NCBI RefSeq assembly: GCF_034932185.1 | Contig: NZ_JAYGHW010000090.1 | Location: 132,709-196,708 of the forward strand | DNA: 64,000 nucleotides | Reading direction: 5' to 3' | Source: Spirulina sp034932185 | GTDB lineage: Bacteria > Cyanobacteriota > Cyanobacteriia > Cyanobacteriales > Spirulinaceae | Part shown: piece after piece, positions 1 to 8,375 of the stretch | How positions within the stretch are numbered: the first letter of the stretch is position 1 | Layout: each line of letters starts with the position of its first letter | The notes under the pieces: model-generated | What the model saw: only the letters and a program-made list of their open reading frames with translations | Database searches by the model: none | What the model was told of the DNA's origin: nothing | Position numbers and translations under genes: made by a program

Positions 1-473
1 CTTGGGCAAAGTCAGCCAGTTCAATGCCAATTTTAAGAGAAGCTAATTACCCTTTTCCGGATATTAATCTGCGCTTTCTGGGGATCATTGTCCAAAACTA
101 TCGTATTATTCGAGGCAAAGAGACGGTTGCTTTTCAAACCTGGATTGAAAAGATTGAGAAAGCTGTCAGTGAAAAGCTCATTCCCACATTGCAGCGCAGT
201 AATATGATGCTACCTGATCAAATGTACCGGGATCAGGAGATTAACGATAGCCTTTCTCTGGCAAAAATTTCTAACTTCAATAGTTTAATTGCTCTGTCTC
301 AAGAACATCGAACCCCAGTTTATGCTTTAACTCCTCAACAGCTTAAGCAAACAGGTGTAATTCTAAAGGCAAATCAGAAAAAACAGGAAGAGTTTCGGAA
401 AACCTTTTCAGATTTGGCAGACAAAATTATTGCACTCAGTTCCACAAGCTCCGCCCATGCAGTCAGCGCTTGA
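1..473 (+). CDS. ParA-like ATPase, 3' end only
   Basis: The frame is open from the left edge, so the N-terminal nucleotide-binding part lies outside the window; an internal ATG at 24 is probably not the start. The visible ~156 residues resemble the C-terminal third of ParA/Soj-type ATPases found beside phage and plasmid genes: a strand plus LGIIVQNY, an amphipathic helix, a segment like the family's stretch before the last helix (PVYALTPQQL), and a final helix ending in FSDLADKII. No Walker motif can be seen, so activity cannot be judged. The next gene starts 17 bp before this stop, in another frame, so the two are probably translationally coupled. There are no HIP1 octamers here, unlike in the genes that follow. 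The ParA assignment is moderate; some other P-loop partner of a HEPN protein remains possible. Confidence 0.55.
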   Translation, partial: WAKSASSMPILREANYPFPDINLRFLGIIVQNYRIIRGKETVAFQTWIEKIEKAVSEKLIPTLQRSNMMLPDQMYRDQEINDSLSLAKISNFNSLIALSQEHRTPVYALTPQQLKQTGVILKANQKKQEEFRKTFSDLADKIIALSSTSSAHAVSA

Positions 474-1221
474 CCAATTTCGCATCAGCATCGGTCGTGT
501 TCGTGACCTTATTGCTCTGCACAATTCCGTTAAAGCCCAAGCTACTGATGCGCTGGATGTGTCGGATATGTTACGCGCTGCGCTCGTTCTTGCCGTCAGT
601 GCGTTGGATTATTATGTCCATGAAGTAGTGACGTTAGGAATGTTAGCCATTCATCGCGGCCAACGTTCTGAACCTAGACCCTCAGCAAATACAACTCAGT
701 CCGCATTTTCACGATTTCAAGTATCCTTAGGCGGTGCGCGTCAAGATCGGTTGACTGCTATTGATCTCGCTGCTTGGCTTGAAGCTGAGATTCAACAAGC
801 CCAAGGCTATGAGTTTCTTGAGACATCTCACACAATTTCAGCTTTGATCCCCGTCATCTCCAGTAGCATTCTCAATCGGCTCAATCATACTGATTGGTTA
901 GAAAATGAAATCAGGGAACGCCTGAGTTATCAAAGTTTTCAGCAGGCAGATAAAATTGCTGATGCCATCAGATGCATCTCAGATCGGCAACTATGGAATC
1001 AAGTGTCAATTTTGATGGATCAAGAGCCAAAAGAGATTAAGCAGCAACTCAATTTAATTGTTGACCGCAGGAATAAAATTGCCCATGAAGCTGATATAAA
1101 TCCAACTCATAATATTGGCGACCGATGGAATATTGATAAAATTCTTGTCGGGGATGCCGTTGATTTTATTGAAAAACTGGTGGAAAGTATTCATCAAGTG
1201 TTGTTGGATGATGGGAGTTAA
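457..1221 (+). CDS. RiboL-PSP-HEPN domain protein (putative RNase-type effector)
   Basis: A 254-residue all-helical protein. The N-terminal helices contain the SALDYYVHEV segment typical of RiboL-PSP-HEPN proteins. Near the C-terminus (about residues 205-210) stands RNKIAH, an R-x4-H motif that forms the catalytic pair in HEPN ribonucleases. The start is taken at ATG 457; a longer frame would need a TTG at 430 and deeper overlap with the ParA-like gene. The 17-bp overlap suggests coupling. The stop overlaps the convergent ureF end by 4 bp. Known HEPN proteins of this type are RNA-cleaving toxins or defence effectors; here that role is inferred from the motif and the ATPase neighbour. No separate antitoxin is visible in the window, so the ATPase may be the control partner. 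Confidence 0.7.
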   Translation: MQSALDQFRISIGRVRDLIALHNSVKAQATDALDVSDMLRAALVLAVSALDYYVHEVVTLGMLAIHRGQRSEPRPSANTTQSAFSRFQVSLGGARQDRLTAIDLAAWLEAEIQQAQGYEFLETSHTISALIPVISSSILNRLNHTDWLENEIRERLSYQSFQQADKIADAIRCISDRQLWNQVSILMDQEPKEIKQQLNLIVDRRNKIAHEADINPTHNIGDRWNIDKILVGDAVDFIEKLVESIHQVLLDDGS

Positions 1222-1892
1222 CTGCGGAAGAGGCGGGTGTATTGGGTTTCGTGGGCCATGCTGGCGATCGCCAGACCCCAGCCGCAACTGTCGAGATCTT
1301 GATCCTCAAGTTGGGTTATGGCTTCCCTGGCTTGGCTCAATTCTGCCCCTAAGCTGTGTAAAAGCTGTTGCCCTTCGGTTTGACCCAAGGGAATTAACTT
1401 CACCCCGGCATTGAGGCTATGGGTGGCCCAGGTTTGCAGATAGGCTAACAGCGTTAAGTCGGGGGGGATTTGCCAATGGGAAGCGGTGAGGGCAAAGGCG
1501 ATCGCCCATTGGCAAGGATCATTTAACACCGCAAGCCAATCCGGGGCATCCGGTGCGATTTCGGCAAACAGTTTGAGGAGCGATCGCCCCATTTGTTGAC
1601 TGGATTGCCGCAATTCGCTGGTTTCGCGCATCGCCCCTAACCATTGATTCCAATGGTTAACTTGAGCGTGATCCCCCCCTTGGGCAGCGGCATAGGTGCG
1701 CAATAAGATCGCTCCATCAATACGAATCGAGCCATGGCGCAACTGTTGAACGAGCCAACCCCGTAGGGCTTCCCCGTTGGTTATTTGCCCCCCATTGACG
1801 AGAGCTTCTAACCCTTCGGAATAGCTATAGGCCCCCACCGGCAGGGCCGGGCTGGTGAGTTGGAGGAGATGGAGGACTGTGGGGGGCAACAT
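1218..1892 (-). CDS. ureF: Urease accessory protein UreF
   Basis: A 224-residue protein beginning MLPPTVLHLLQLTSPALPVG, followed by AYSYSEGLE, the UreF N-terminal signature. UreF acts with UreD and UreG to load nickel into urease in the cytoplasm. The length fits the family. ATG 1892 is preferred: the longer frame to 1934 uses TTG and adds only a proline run read from inside tyrA. Even so, the start lies 68 bp inside the 3' end of tyrA, giving a long same-strand overlap. No other urease gene is in the window, so the operon partners must lie elsewhere, as is common in cyanobacteria, where urease genes are often scattered. The C-terminus (LAIASMAHETQYTRLF) also matches the family. Confidence 0.93.
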   Translation of the reverse strand: MLPPTVLHLLQLTSPALPVGAYSYSEGLEALVNGGQITNGEALRGWLVQQLRHGSIRIDGAILLRTYAAAQGGDHAQVNHWNQWLGAMRETSELRQSSQQMGRSLLKLFAEIAPDAPDWLAVLNDPCQWAIAFALTASHWQIPPDLTLLAYLQTWATHSLNAGVKLIPLGQTEGQQLLHSLGAELSQAREAITQLEDQDLDSCGWGLAIASMAHETQYTRLFRS

Positions 1893-2721
1893 AGGCAGGG
1901 CGGGCGGCGGCGGTGGTGGTAAAGAAGGCTTCAAGATGATCCCAATCTTGCTGTTCTAATTGGGTGATCAGGTGGTCGAGGCGATCGCGGTAGGCGCGGA
2001 GCGATCGCCCCAAGGCCGTTGCATTGTATTGTGCCATCATTCGCCCCAATTCTGGATTGCCTCCCCCCACGCGGCTTGTATCTCGAAACCCGGAACTGGC
2101 AAAGGCTTGGGCGAGTTTTCGCACCTGGGGATCAGGTTCCTGCTCACAATTGGCAATCAGGGCCGCGCTCACGAAAACGGGTACATGGGAAATGGCGGCA
2201 ACGGCTTGATCATGGTCAGCGGGGCTACAGGTGTAGAGATGGCTACCGAGAGCTTGAATGATTGCCGTCATTGCCGCTACACAGTCCGGGGGCGTGGTGG
2301 CGGTGGGGGTGAGAATATAGGGGGCATCACGAAACAGCCCCAAATGGGCTGCTTCAATGCCTTGATCCGCTGTACCCGCCATGGGATGGCCACCAATAAA
2401 CCGGGGCCAAAGGGGGGCGATCGCCTCGACAATGCTTGCTTTGACCGATCCCACATCCGTTAGGATCGCCTGGGGCTGAAGGTGGGGCAGCAGTTGAGTG
2501 AGGGTAGCGGGAATCGCCCCAATGGGAGGACAGAGGAACACCAGATCCGCCGAAGCCAGAATGCCATAATCCACCGCCGCCCCATCTACTGCCCCCCGTG
2601 CCATCGCCCGTTCACAGGTAGCGGCTTTACGGGATACGCCTAAAACGCGATAACCTTGCGATCGCAACTCCAGCCCCAAAGAGCCACCGATTAATCCCAA
2701 ACCCACAATGCCAACAATCAC
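1825..2721 (-). CDS. tyrA: Prephenate/arogenate dehydrogenase
   Basis: A 298-residue NAD(P)-dependent dehydrogenase of tyrosine synthesis. The N-terminus reads IVGIVGLGLIGGSLG, a Rossmann GxGxxG loop (residues 3-15), then GHPMAGT and SHVPVFVSAAL, conserved in TyrA proteins. Cyanobacterial enzymes of this size generally use arogenate, but substrate preference cannot be read here. The start is a GTG at 2721, immediately before the Rossmann strand; no ATG is available. The last ~20 residues are a Pro/Ala-rich tail (HSPPSPPTHQPGP) that overlaps the start of ureF and is probably a late 3' extension. Confidence 0.93.
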   Translation of the reverse strand: MIVGIVGLGLIGGSLGLELRSQGYRVLGVSRKAATCERAMARGAVDGAAVDYGILASADLVFLCPPIGAIPATLTQLLPHLQPQAILTDVGSVKASIVEAIAPLWPRFIGGHPMAGTADQGIEAAHLGLFRDAPYILTPTATTPPDCVAAMTAIIQALGSHLYTCSPADHDQAVAAISHVPVFVSAALIANCEQEPDPQVRKLAQAFASSGFRDTSRVGGGNPELGRMMAQYNATALGRSLRAYRDRLDHLITQLEQQDWDHLEAFFTTTAAARPAYVAPHSPPSPPTHQPGPAGGGL

Positions 2722-3031
2722 GGCGTAACCTCAATTTTTGCCCCATCATAGAGGAAGGGGAGCAATTTTTGAACCCGCTAAGTTTAGATTACTAATGATT
2801 GAAAAACCAAAAAAATGTTGATAAAGGAACCTTTAAGAATGTTTTTTTAGATCAGGAAGCTATTTTAAAATAGCGTGAAAGAGGGGAATGAGCCGATAAT
2901 TTGTACCAGTTCTAAAAGTGGCCGGTGAATAGACGATTTGCGGAACCTTACCTTGGCCTACTGGTCATTGTAGCTATCTCGAATCCATCAGGATTTGAAA
3001 GTTAATCCCAACCGCTCTGGAGATCCAACCC
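2722..3031. other. Intergenic region with a 16-bp perfect palindrome
   Basis: This 310-bp AT-rich spacer separates divergent tyrA and the outer-membrane protein gene. No ORF with coding character is seen. It holds GCTATTTTAAAATAGC at 2859-2874, a perfect palindrome that could be a dimeric regulator site. Both promoters should lie here, but no clear -35/-10 pair stands out. Confidence 0.5.
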
Positions 3032-3556
3032 ATGAAAAGCATTCTCTTCCATTCCACCGCTCTGCTCGCTGCTGTTACCTCTATTCTCCTCTCTAGTGAC
3101 TTGGCCCAAGCCCAATCTACACAACGGGGTACAGATGCCGCCTATATTGGCGCAGGGGTCTCGACTAACGTCACCAATGGCGGCCAAAATGGCGATGCGG
3201 CTAACTTAGGCGGGAACATCCAAGGTCGCTACCAAATTGAAAATACGCCGGTTTCTGTGCGAGGTGCAATTTTGTTCGGGAAAGAAACCAGTGCAATTAT
3301 GCCCATGGTTTCCTACGATCTCGGTATTGCCCAAAATACGAACCTTTACCTCGGTGCAGGCTATTCCTTCGTAGAATCTCAAGGTCAACCCAGCCCCTTA
3401 GGGAATCGCAATGCTGCGGTTGTAACGTTAGGTGCAGAATCTGCCATTGGCGAAAACTTCATGGTCTATACCGATGGTAAATGGGGGATCAATGCCTATG
3501 AAAACAGCACGGCTGATGCACTCAGTTTCCAAGCAGGTTTAGGCTATCGCTTCTAA
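3032..3556 (+). CDS. Small outer-membrane beta-barrel protein, exported
   Basis: A 174-residue protein. A signal peptide is clear: Lys at residue 2, a hydrophobic core (LLAAVTSILLSS) and a cleavage site at about AQAQ. The mature part alternates polar and hydrophobic residues in short strands (VSVRGAILFG, LYLGAGYSF, VTLGAESAIG) and ends in GLGYRF; a C-terminal phenylalanine is the insertion signal of outer-membrane barrels. An 8-stranded barrel is inferred. GGAG at 3019-3022 is a weak ribosome site. A strong terminator follows at 3597. The transported or structural role is unknown; similar small barrel proteins are common in cyanobacteria. Confidence 0.75.
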   Translation: MKSILFHSTALLAAVTSILLSSDLAQAQSTQRGTDAAYIGAGVSTNVTNGGQNGDAANLGGNIQGRYQIENTPVSVRGAILFGKETSAIMPMVSYDLGIAQNTNLYLGAGYSFVESQGQPSPLGNRNAAVVTLGAESAIGENFMVYTDGKWGINAYENSTADALSFQAGLGYRF

Positions 3557-3596
3557 TTGCCCTCAACTCACGATCATCTCTTCCTTTAACACATTT

Positions 3597-3622
3597 AAAC
3601 CGGGCCATGCCCGGTTTTTTTT
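3597..3622 (+). terminator. Rho-independent terminator
   Basis: The stem AAACCGGGC/GCCCGGTTT with a two-base AT loop is followed directly by a run of eight T. It lies 41 bp after the stop of the outer-membrane protein gene. Confidence 0.9.
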
Positions 3623-3841
3623 GGGGTGATCCCAGAGGGGCGCAAAAAATTCCCCCATGACGAGAGATTGCCCATTAACCCCGTTTAAGGATGGGGGGCG
3701 ATAGGGACACTAACGCGGATCGGCTTCCCTGATCATCAAGGACAGCGATCGCCCCCAGGGCTAACGGTGGCCCCTCATTTACCGATACAATGGTCACTGC
3801 ACACGGTTCAAGCGTTACAGATTTTCCTAGAGTTCTGCACT

Positions 3842-5422
3842 ATGGCTAAGGTTTTAGTTTCTGATCCCATTGATCAAGTCGGTATTGATATTCTCTCCCA
3901 GGTGGCCAAGGTTGACGTTAAAACGGGCCTACCCCCAGAGGAACTGGTGGCGATTATGCCTGAATATGATGCCCTGATGATCCGCTCCGGCACAAAAGTC
4001 ACCCAAGCCGTGATTGAAGCGGGAACCCAGTTAAAAATCATCGGCCGGGCCGGCGTTGGCGTGGATAATGTCGATATCCCCGCCGCCACCCGTCGCGGTA
4101 TTGTCGTCGTTAACTCCCCTGAAGGCAACACCACTGCTGCTGCTGAACACGCTTTAGCGATGATGCTTTCCCTCTCCCGCCATATCCCCGCCGCCCATAT
4201 GTCTCTGAAAAATGGCGGCTGGGAACGGAAACGCTTTGTTGGGGCGGAGGTCTATAAGAAAACATTGGGTGTCGTGGGGTTGGGGAAAATTGGCTCCCAT
4301 GTGGCCACGGTGGGTAAGGCGTTGGGCATGAATTTGATCGCCTATGATCCCTTTATTTCCGCTGAACGGGCGGATCAGTTGGGTTGTCGCCTCGTCGATC
4401 TTGATTATATTTTCCGGGAAGCGGACTATATTACGCTCCATGTCCCCAAAACCCCGGAAACTGCAAATCTGATCAACGCGGAAGCTTTGGCGAAGATGAA
4501 GCCGACGACGCGGATTATTAACTGCTCACGGGGGGGCATTGTCGATGAAGAGGCGTTATACAATGCGCTGAAATCAGGGCAAATTGCCGGGGCTGCCCTT
4601 GATGTGTTCGCCACGGAACCGCTGCCGGAATCTCCCCTGCGGGAACTCGATGAACAGGTGGTATTAACCCCCCATTTGGGGGCTTCTACGGCTGAGGCGC
4701 AGGTGAATGTGGCCATTGATGTGGCGGAGCAGATCCGCGATGTGTTGCTGGGTTTACCGGCGCGATCGGCGGTGAATATTCCGGGGTTGACTCCGAGCGT
4801 GATGGAAAAACTCAAGCCTTATCTGCAATTGGCGGAAACCTTGGGGAATTTGGTGGGGCAATTGGCCGGCGGTCGGGTCGATCGCTTCAATGTGCGCCTC
4901 CAAGGGGATTTGGCCACGGCCCAAAGTCAGCCGATTGTGGTGGCTTCCCTCAAGGGGTTGCTTTCCCAGGCTTTGCGCGAACGGGTGAACTATGTTAACG
5001 CGGCTATTGAGGCCAAAGAGCGGGGCATTCATGTCACGGAAACGAAGGATGCGTCCGTATCGGACTATTCCGGGGCGTTGCATTTATCGGTGCATGGTTC
5101 CCTTGGGGAGCATTCGGTGACGGGGGTGCTGCAATCCGATGGGGAAATTCGGGTCACGAACCTGGATGGTTTCCCGCTCAATCTGCCCCCCAGTGGCCAT
5201 ATGTTGTTTACGCTTCACCGGGATATGCCGGGGATTATCGGGCAAATTGGCTCGATGTTGGGCAATTTTAATGTCAACATTGCCAGTATGCAGGTGGGAC
5301 GGAAAATTGTCCGGGGCAATGCGGTGATGGCGTTGAGTTTGGATGATCCTTTACCGGAGGGGTTATTGGCGGAAATTACCAGTATTCCGGGCATTGAAGA
5401 TGCCTATACGGTGACGCTATAG
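3842..5422 (+). CDS. serA: D-3-phosphoglycerate dehydrogenase
   Basis: A 526-residue enzyme that oxidises 3-phosphoglycerate with NAD in the first step of serine synthesis. Domains: 2-hydroxyacid dehydrogenase catalytic halves around a Rossmann domain with GLGKIG (about 146-151), catalytic Arg in NCSRGG (about 230), Glu in ATEP (about 259) and His in TPHLG (about 278). An allosteric substrate-binding domain follows, then a C-terminal ACT domain (LHRDMPGIIGQIG) of the kind that binds serine for feedback control. ATG 3842 is chosen because MAKVLVSDP matches family N-termini; the frame runs 25 codons further up to 3767 without homology. It is probably monocistronic, with prmA 131 bp downstream across a hairpin repeat. 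Confidence 0.97.
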   Translation: MAKVLVSDPIDQVGIDILSQVAKVDVKTGLPPEELVAIMPEYDALMIRSGTKVTQAVIEAGTQLKIIGRAGVGVDNVDIPAATRRGIVVVNSPEGNTTAAAEHALAMMLSLSRHIPAAHMSLKNGGWERKRFVGAEVYKKTLGVVGLGKIGSHVATVGKALGMNLIAYDPFISAERADQLGCRLVDLDYIFREADYITLHVPKTPETANLINAEALAKMKPTTRIINCSRGGIVDEEALYNALKSGQIAGAALDVFATEPLPESPLRELDEQVVLTPHLGASTAEAQVNVAIDVAEQIRDVLLGLPARSAVNIPGLTPSVMEKLKPYLQLAETLGNLVGQLAGGRVDRFNVRLQGDLATAQSQPIVVASLKGLLSQALRERVNYVNAAIEAKERGIHVTETKDASVSDYSGALHLSVHGSLGEHSVTGVLQSDGEIRVTNLDGFPLNLPPSGHMLFTLHRDMPGIIGQIGSMLGNFNVNIASMQVGRKIVRGNAVMALSLDDPLPEGLLAEITSIPGIEDAYTVTL

Positions 5423-5444
5423 GCGATTCCCCCGGCTACGCCGA

Positions 5445-5492
5445 CCCCCTTAAAAAGGGGGTTGAACTCAGAACCCCCCTTTTTAAGGGGGG
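5445..5492. repeat. Inverted repeat between serA and prmA
   Basis: Two arms, each itself a palindrome-like block (CCCCCTTAAAAAGGGGG at 5445-5461 and CCCCCCTTTTTAAGGGGGG at 5474-5492), are separated by 12 bp. Either arm, or both together, can fold into a strong hairpin. Such C5-TTTTTAA-G5 elements are scattered in many cyanobacterial genomes. It may end serA transcription, but there is no T-run. Confidence 0.7.
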
Positions 5493-5553
5493 CAGGGGGG
5501 ATCCTCCACCTACGCCCTTTAACCGCAAGTTCAACGCATGAGGAAAACCATCC

Positions 5554-6441
5554 ATGGCTAACCGCTGGTGGGAATTACAGATTATTGCAGACCCCAAAGC
5601 AGAGGATTTGATCTTCTGGCGTTTGGAGCAGTTTGGCTGTCAGGGGATGGCCTCGGATCATCGCCCGGAAGGGTTGCGGGTGCGGGCCTATGTGCCGGAA
5701 ATTACGATCACGGTGCTGGATTTATCGGCCCTGACCCTGTGGTTGCAACAGGATGCGATCGCCGCTGAACTCCCCCAACCTAACCTCACTTGGGAACTGA
5801 TCAACGAAGAGGATTGGGCCAGTAGTTGGAAAGAGCATTGGGAAATTCAAGATGTGGGCGATCGCTTTGTGATCTGCCCCGCTTGGCTGACCCCACCGGA
5901 GGGCGATCGCATCGTCCTCCGCCTCGATCCCGGTGCAGCCTTCGGCACAGGAACCCACCCCACCACCCAACTTTGTTTAGAATCCCTGGAAATGCGCGAG
6001 AGCCAATGCACCCCCGATGTGGTGTTAGCGGATATTGGTTGCGGTTCGGGGATTTTGTCCATTGGGGCGTTGCTGTTGGGGGCGGGTCATGTCTATGCCA
6101 TTGATACCGATGTCATGGCCATTCAAGCTACCTGTGCCAATCGGGAACTGAACCAAATTGCCCCGGAACACCTCCGGGCAGAACAGATGGGCATTGAAGG
6201 GGTGATGGATTTGGTGGGCGGCCAAGTCGATGGCTTGGTGTGCAATATCTTGGCGGATGTGATCATGAAGATGATCCCCACCATGGCCCAATTGGTGAAA
6301 CCCAAGGGCTGGGCGATCCTCAGTGGCATTTTGTTGGAGCAGGCTCAGGAGGTTTCTGATGTCCTGGAAGCCCATGGCTGGATTATCGCGACTTTATGGA
6401 AGCGGGGGGAATGGTGTTGTTTTAATGTGCGTCGCGGTTAA
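5554..6441 (+). CDS. prmA: Ribosomal protein L11 methyltransferase
   Basis: A 295-residue SAM-dependent enzyme that methylates lysines and the N-terminus of ribosomal protein L11. The N-terminal substrate-recognition domain is followed by DPGAAFGTGTHPTTQLCLE, a PrmA hallmark, then motif I LADIGCGSGILSIGA and motif IV-like CNILADVI. The length and order match the family. The start ATG lies in CCATGG. No operon partner is evident; the next gene starts 58 bp downstream on the same strand. Confidence 0.95.
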   Translation: MANRWWELQIIADPKAEDLIFWRLEQFGCQGMASDHRPEGLRVRAYVPEITITVLDLSALTLWLQQDAIAAELPQPNLTWELINEEDWASSWKEHWEIQDVGDRFVICPAWLTPPEGDRIVLRLDPGAAFGTGTHPTTQLCLESLEMRESQCTPDVVLADIGCGSGILSIGALLLGAGHVYAIDTDVMAIQATCANRELNQIAPEHLRAEQMGIEGVMDLVGGQVDGLVCNILADVIMKMIPTMAQLVKPKGWAILSGILLEQAQEVSDVLEAHGWIIATLWKRGEWCCFNVRRG

Positions 6442-6499
6442 CGCAAGGGGCTAAGATAGGGCGAGATTATCCCCATCGCCCTGATCTTTTTGGCTGCCC

Positions 6500-7579
6500 A
6501 TGGGTTCCCAACACATCACCCAAATTGTCCCCACCTTACCCCCAGCCATTAACGGTTTAGGGGACTTTTCCTTGGCTTTGGCCCGCAAGCTCCGGGCGGA
6601 TTTTGGGTTAATCACAGATTTTGTGATTGGTAATCCCCAATGGCAGGGAGAGGCTGAATTAGAGGGGTTTACGGTCAAGGCGATTTTAGAACGCAGTCGG
6701 GTGGGCTTGGTGGCACAGTTGGGCAATGATCCGGTGTTGCTTCATTACGAAGGTTATGGTTACGCCAAGCGGGGTTTCCCCTGGTGGCTGTGGCAGGGGT
6801 TGGATTATTGGCATCGCCGCAGTCAATGCCGTTGGGTGACGATGTTTCATGAGGTTTATGCCTATGATCATGGGCCTCCTTGGAGTAGTTCCTTTTGGCT
6901 TGCGCCGGGACAGCGATATCTGGCTAGCCGGTTAATTCAGGGGAGCGATCGCGCCCTCACCAGCCGTAACCAATACGCCCGCCTCCTGCGCCAACTGCGC
7001 CAACGCCACACCACCCCCATTTATACGCTGCCAGTCTGTAGCAATGTGGGGGAGCCGCAAGCGGTGAAACTTTTGGGCGATCGCCCCCCCCGGTTAATGG
7101 TCTTTGGCCATCCCAATAGCCGCCGTCTGGTGTATCAGCGGGATTACCAGGCCCTCGCCCATGCCTGCCAAGTGTTAAAAATCAAAGAACTCTATGATAT
7201 TGGTGTGCCTATTGGGATGCCTGTCCCCCCCTTGCCAGGGGTAGAAATTACTGTCATGGGTGTGATTCCATCGGTGGAAATTAGCCAGCTAATGAGTGAA
7301 TCAATGGCGGGATTTATTAGTTTTATTCCGCCGCAATATTTGGGGAAATCCGGTGTTTATGCCGCCTATTGCGCCCATGGATTGCTGCCCATTTTGGCGC
7401 AAAAAGGTACAGAAATCACCGATGGCCTTTATCCCGATCTCCATTACTGGTCAGCCCTCACCGATACCCAAATTTCCCTCCCCACTGCCCAATATATTGC
7501 CGATCGCGCCCACCGTTGGTATAGCAGTCATACCCTCAGCCGTCACAGTCAAACCCTCGCTTATTTACTCACCCGTTAG
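6500..7579 (+). CDS. GT-B type glycosyltransferase-like protein
   Basis: A 359-residue protein starting with HITQIVPTLPPAINGLGDF, the first strand and glycine-rich loop of GT-B glycosyltransferases (GT4-like). FHEVYAYDHGPPWSS, SDRALTSRNQYARLL and the second-domain LMVFGHPNSRR fit the fold. The usual C-terminal donor-binding E-x7-E motif is not obvious; a segment YLGKSGVYAAYCAHG occupies that place. Donor, acceptor and pathway cannot be told. mtnC starts 20 bp downstream, so the two may be cotranscribed without a shared function. Confidence 0.6.
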   Translation: MGSQHITQIVPTLPPAINGLGDFSLALARKLRADFGLITDFVIGNPQWQGEAELEGFTVKAILERSRVGLVAQLGNDPVLLHYEGYGYAKRGFPWWLWQGLDYWHRRSQCRWVTMFHEVYAYDHGPPWSSSFWLAPGQRYLASRLIQGSDRALTSRNQYARLLRQLRQRHTTPIYTLPVCSNVGEPQAVKLLGDRPPRLMVFGHPNSRRLVYQRDYQALAHACQVLKIKELYDIGVPIGMPVPPLPGVEITVMGVIPSVEISQLMSESMAGFISFIPPQYLGKSGVYAAYCAHGLLPILAQKGTEITDGLYPDLHYWSALTDTQISLPTAQYIADRAHRWYSSHTLSRHSQTLAYLLTR

Positions 7580-7599
7580 TTCCCTTTTTTCCTAAACCC

Positions 7600-8283
7600 A
7601 TGATTCAAGGCATTATTACCGATATTGAAGGCACAACAACGGCGATTGATTTTGTGTTTAACATTCTTTTCCCCTATTTTCGGGAGCAATTACCCCAACT
7701 GGGCGATCGCACTCATCAACCGGAAATTTTAGCGATTCTTGAGGAAGTCCAGGCCATTGTCGAGCAGGAGGAGGGGCAACGGGTGGATTTAGCGGGGGCG
7801 ATCGCCACGCTCCATCAATGGTCTGTGGCCGATCGCAAAATTGCCCCCCTCAAAGCATTACAGGGGATCATCTGGCAACAGGGTTATCAAAACGGCGATT
7901 TTCAAGGCCATATTTACGCCGATGTTCCCCCGCAATTAGCCCAATGGCAAGCCCAAGGGGTGAAGTTAGGCATCTATTCCTCTGGCTCAGTTGCCGCGCA
8001 AAAACTACTCTTTAGCTATTCCACAGCGGGGGATTTAACCCCCTATTTTGATTGGTATTTTGATCTCGCCGTCGGTTCTAAAAAAGAGGTGACTTCCTAT
8101 CAAACCATTGCCACTACCATGGGCATTCCCCCCGCCCATTTACTCTTTCTCTCCGATGTGGAAGCGGAACTCGATGCTGCCCAAGGGGCCGGATTCCAAA
8201 CGGTGCAATTGGTGCGGGGGGAAACGGTGGGGAGCACCCGTCATCCAACCGCCACCAGTTTTGCAGAAATTATCCTCCCATGA
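7600..8283 (+). CDS. mtnC: Acireductone synthase (enolase-phosphatase E1)
   Basis: A 227-residue HAD-superfamily enzyme of the methionine salvage pathway that enolises and dephosphorylates 2,3-diketo-5-methylthiopentyl-1-phosphate. HAD motifs are visible: motif I DIEGTT (residues 8-13) with the Glu typical of E1, motif II SSGS, the Lys region VGSKKEVTSY, and motif IV FLSDVEAELDAA. Length is normal. Other salvage genes are not in the window. Its stop is followed 4 bp later by a block of palindromic repeats. Confidence 0.95.
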   Translation: MIQGIITDIEGTTTAIDFVFNILFPYFREQLPQLGDRTHQPEILAILEEVQAIVEQEEGQRVDLAGAIATLHQWSVADRKIAPLKALQGIIWQQGYQNGDFQGHIYADVPPQLAQWQAQGVKLGIYSSGSVAAQKLLFSYSTAGDLTPYFDWYFDLAVGSKKEVTSYQTIATTMGIPPAHLLFLSDVEAELDAAQGAGFQTVQLVRGETVGSTRHPTATSFAEIILP

Positions 8284-8287
8284 TGGG

Positions 8288-8375
8288 GGAGGGCGAAAGG
8301 TTTTTCGTATGGGAGGGCGAAAGATTTTTCGCCCCTACGGGTTATGGGAGGGCAAAAGATTTTTTGCCCCTACGG
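8288..8375. repeat. Three copies of the GGGCGAAA-palindrome repeat
   Basis: Three degenerate copies start at about 8289, 8312 and 8347. Each reads roughly GGGAGGGCGAAAGATTTTTC followed in copies two and three by GCCCCTACGG. They belong to the dispersed family also seen at 45776, 49817, 51898, 53114, 60907 and 62016. The third copy runs into the 3' end of the htrA-type gene and provides its TAG stop (8370-8372). Arms can pair, so a bidirectional terminator role between convergent genes is plausible. Confidence 0.85.

Noticed and set aside
6500..7579. Calling the GT-B protein a sucrose or trehalose synthase
   Set aside because: It is too short and lacks the donor-site motifs needed for such a specific call.
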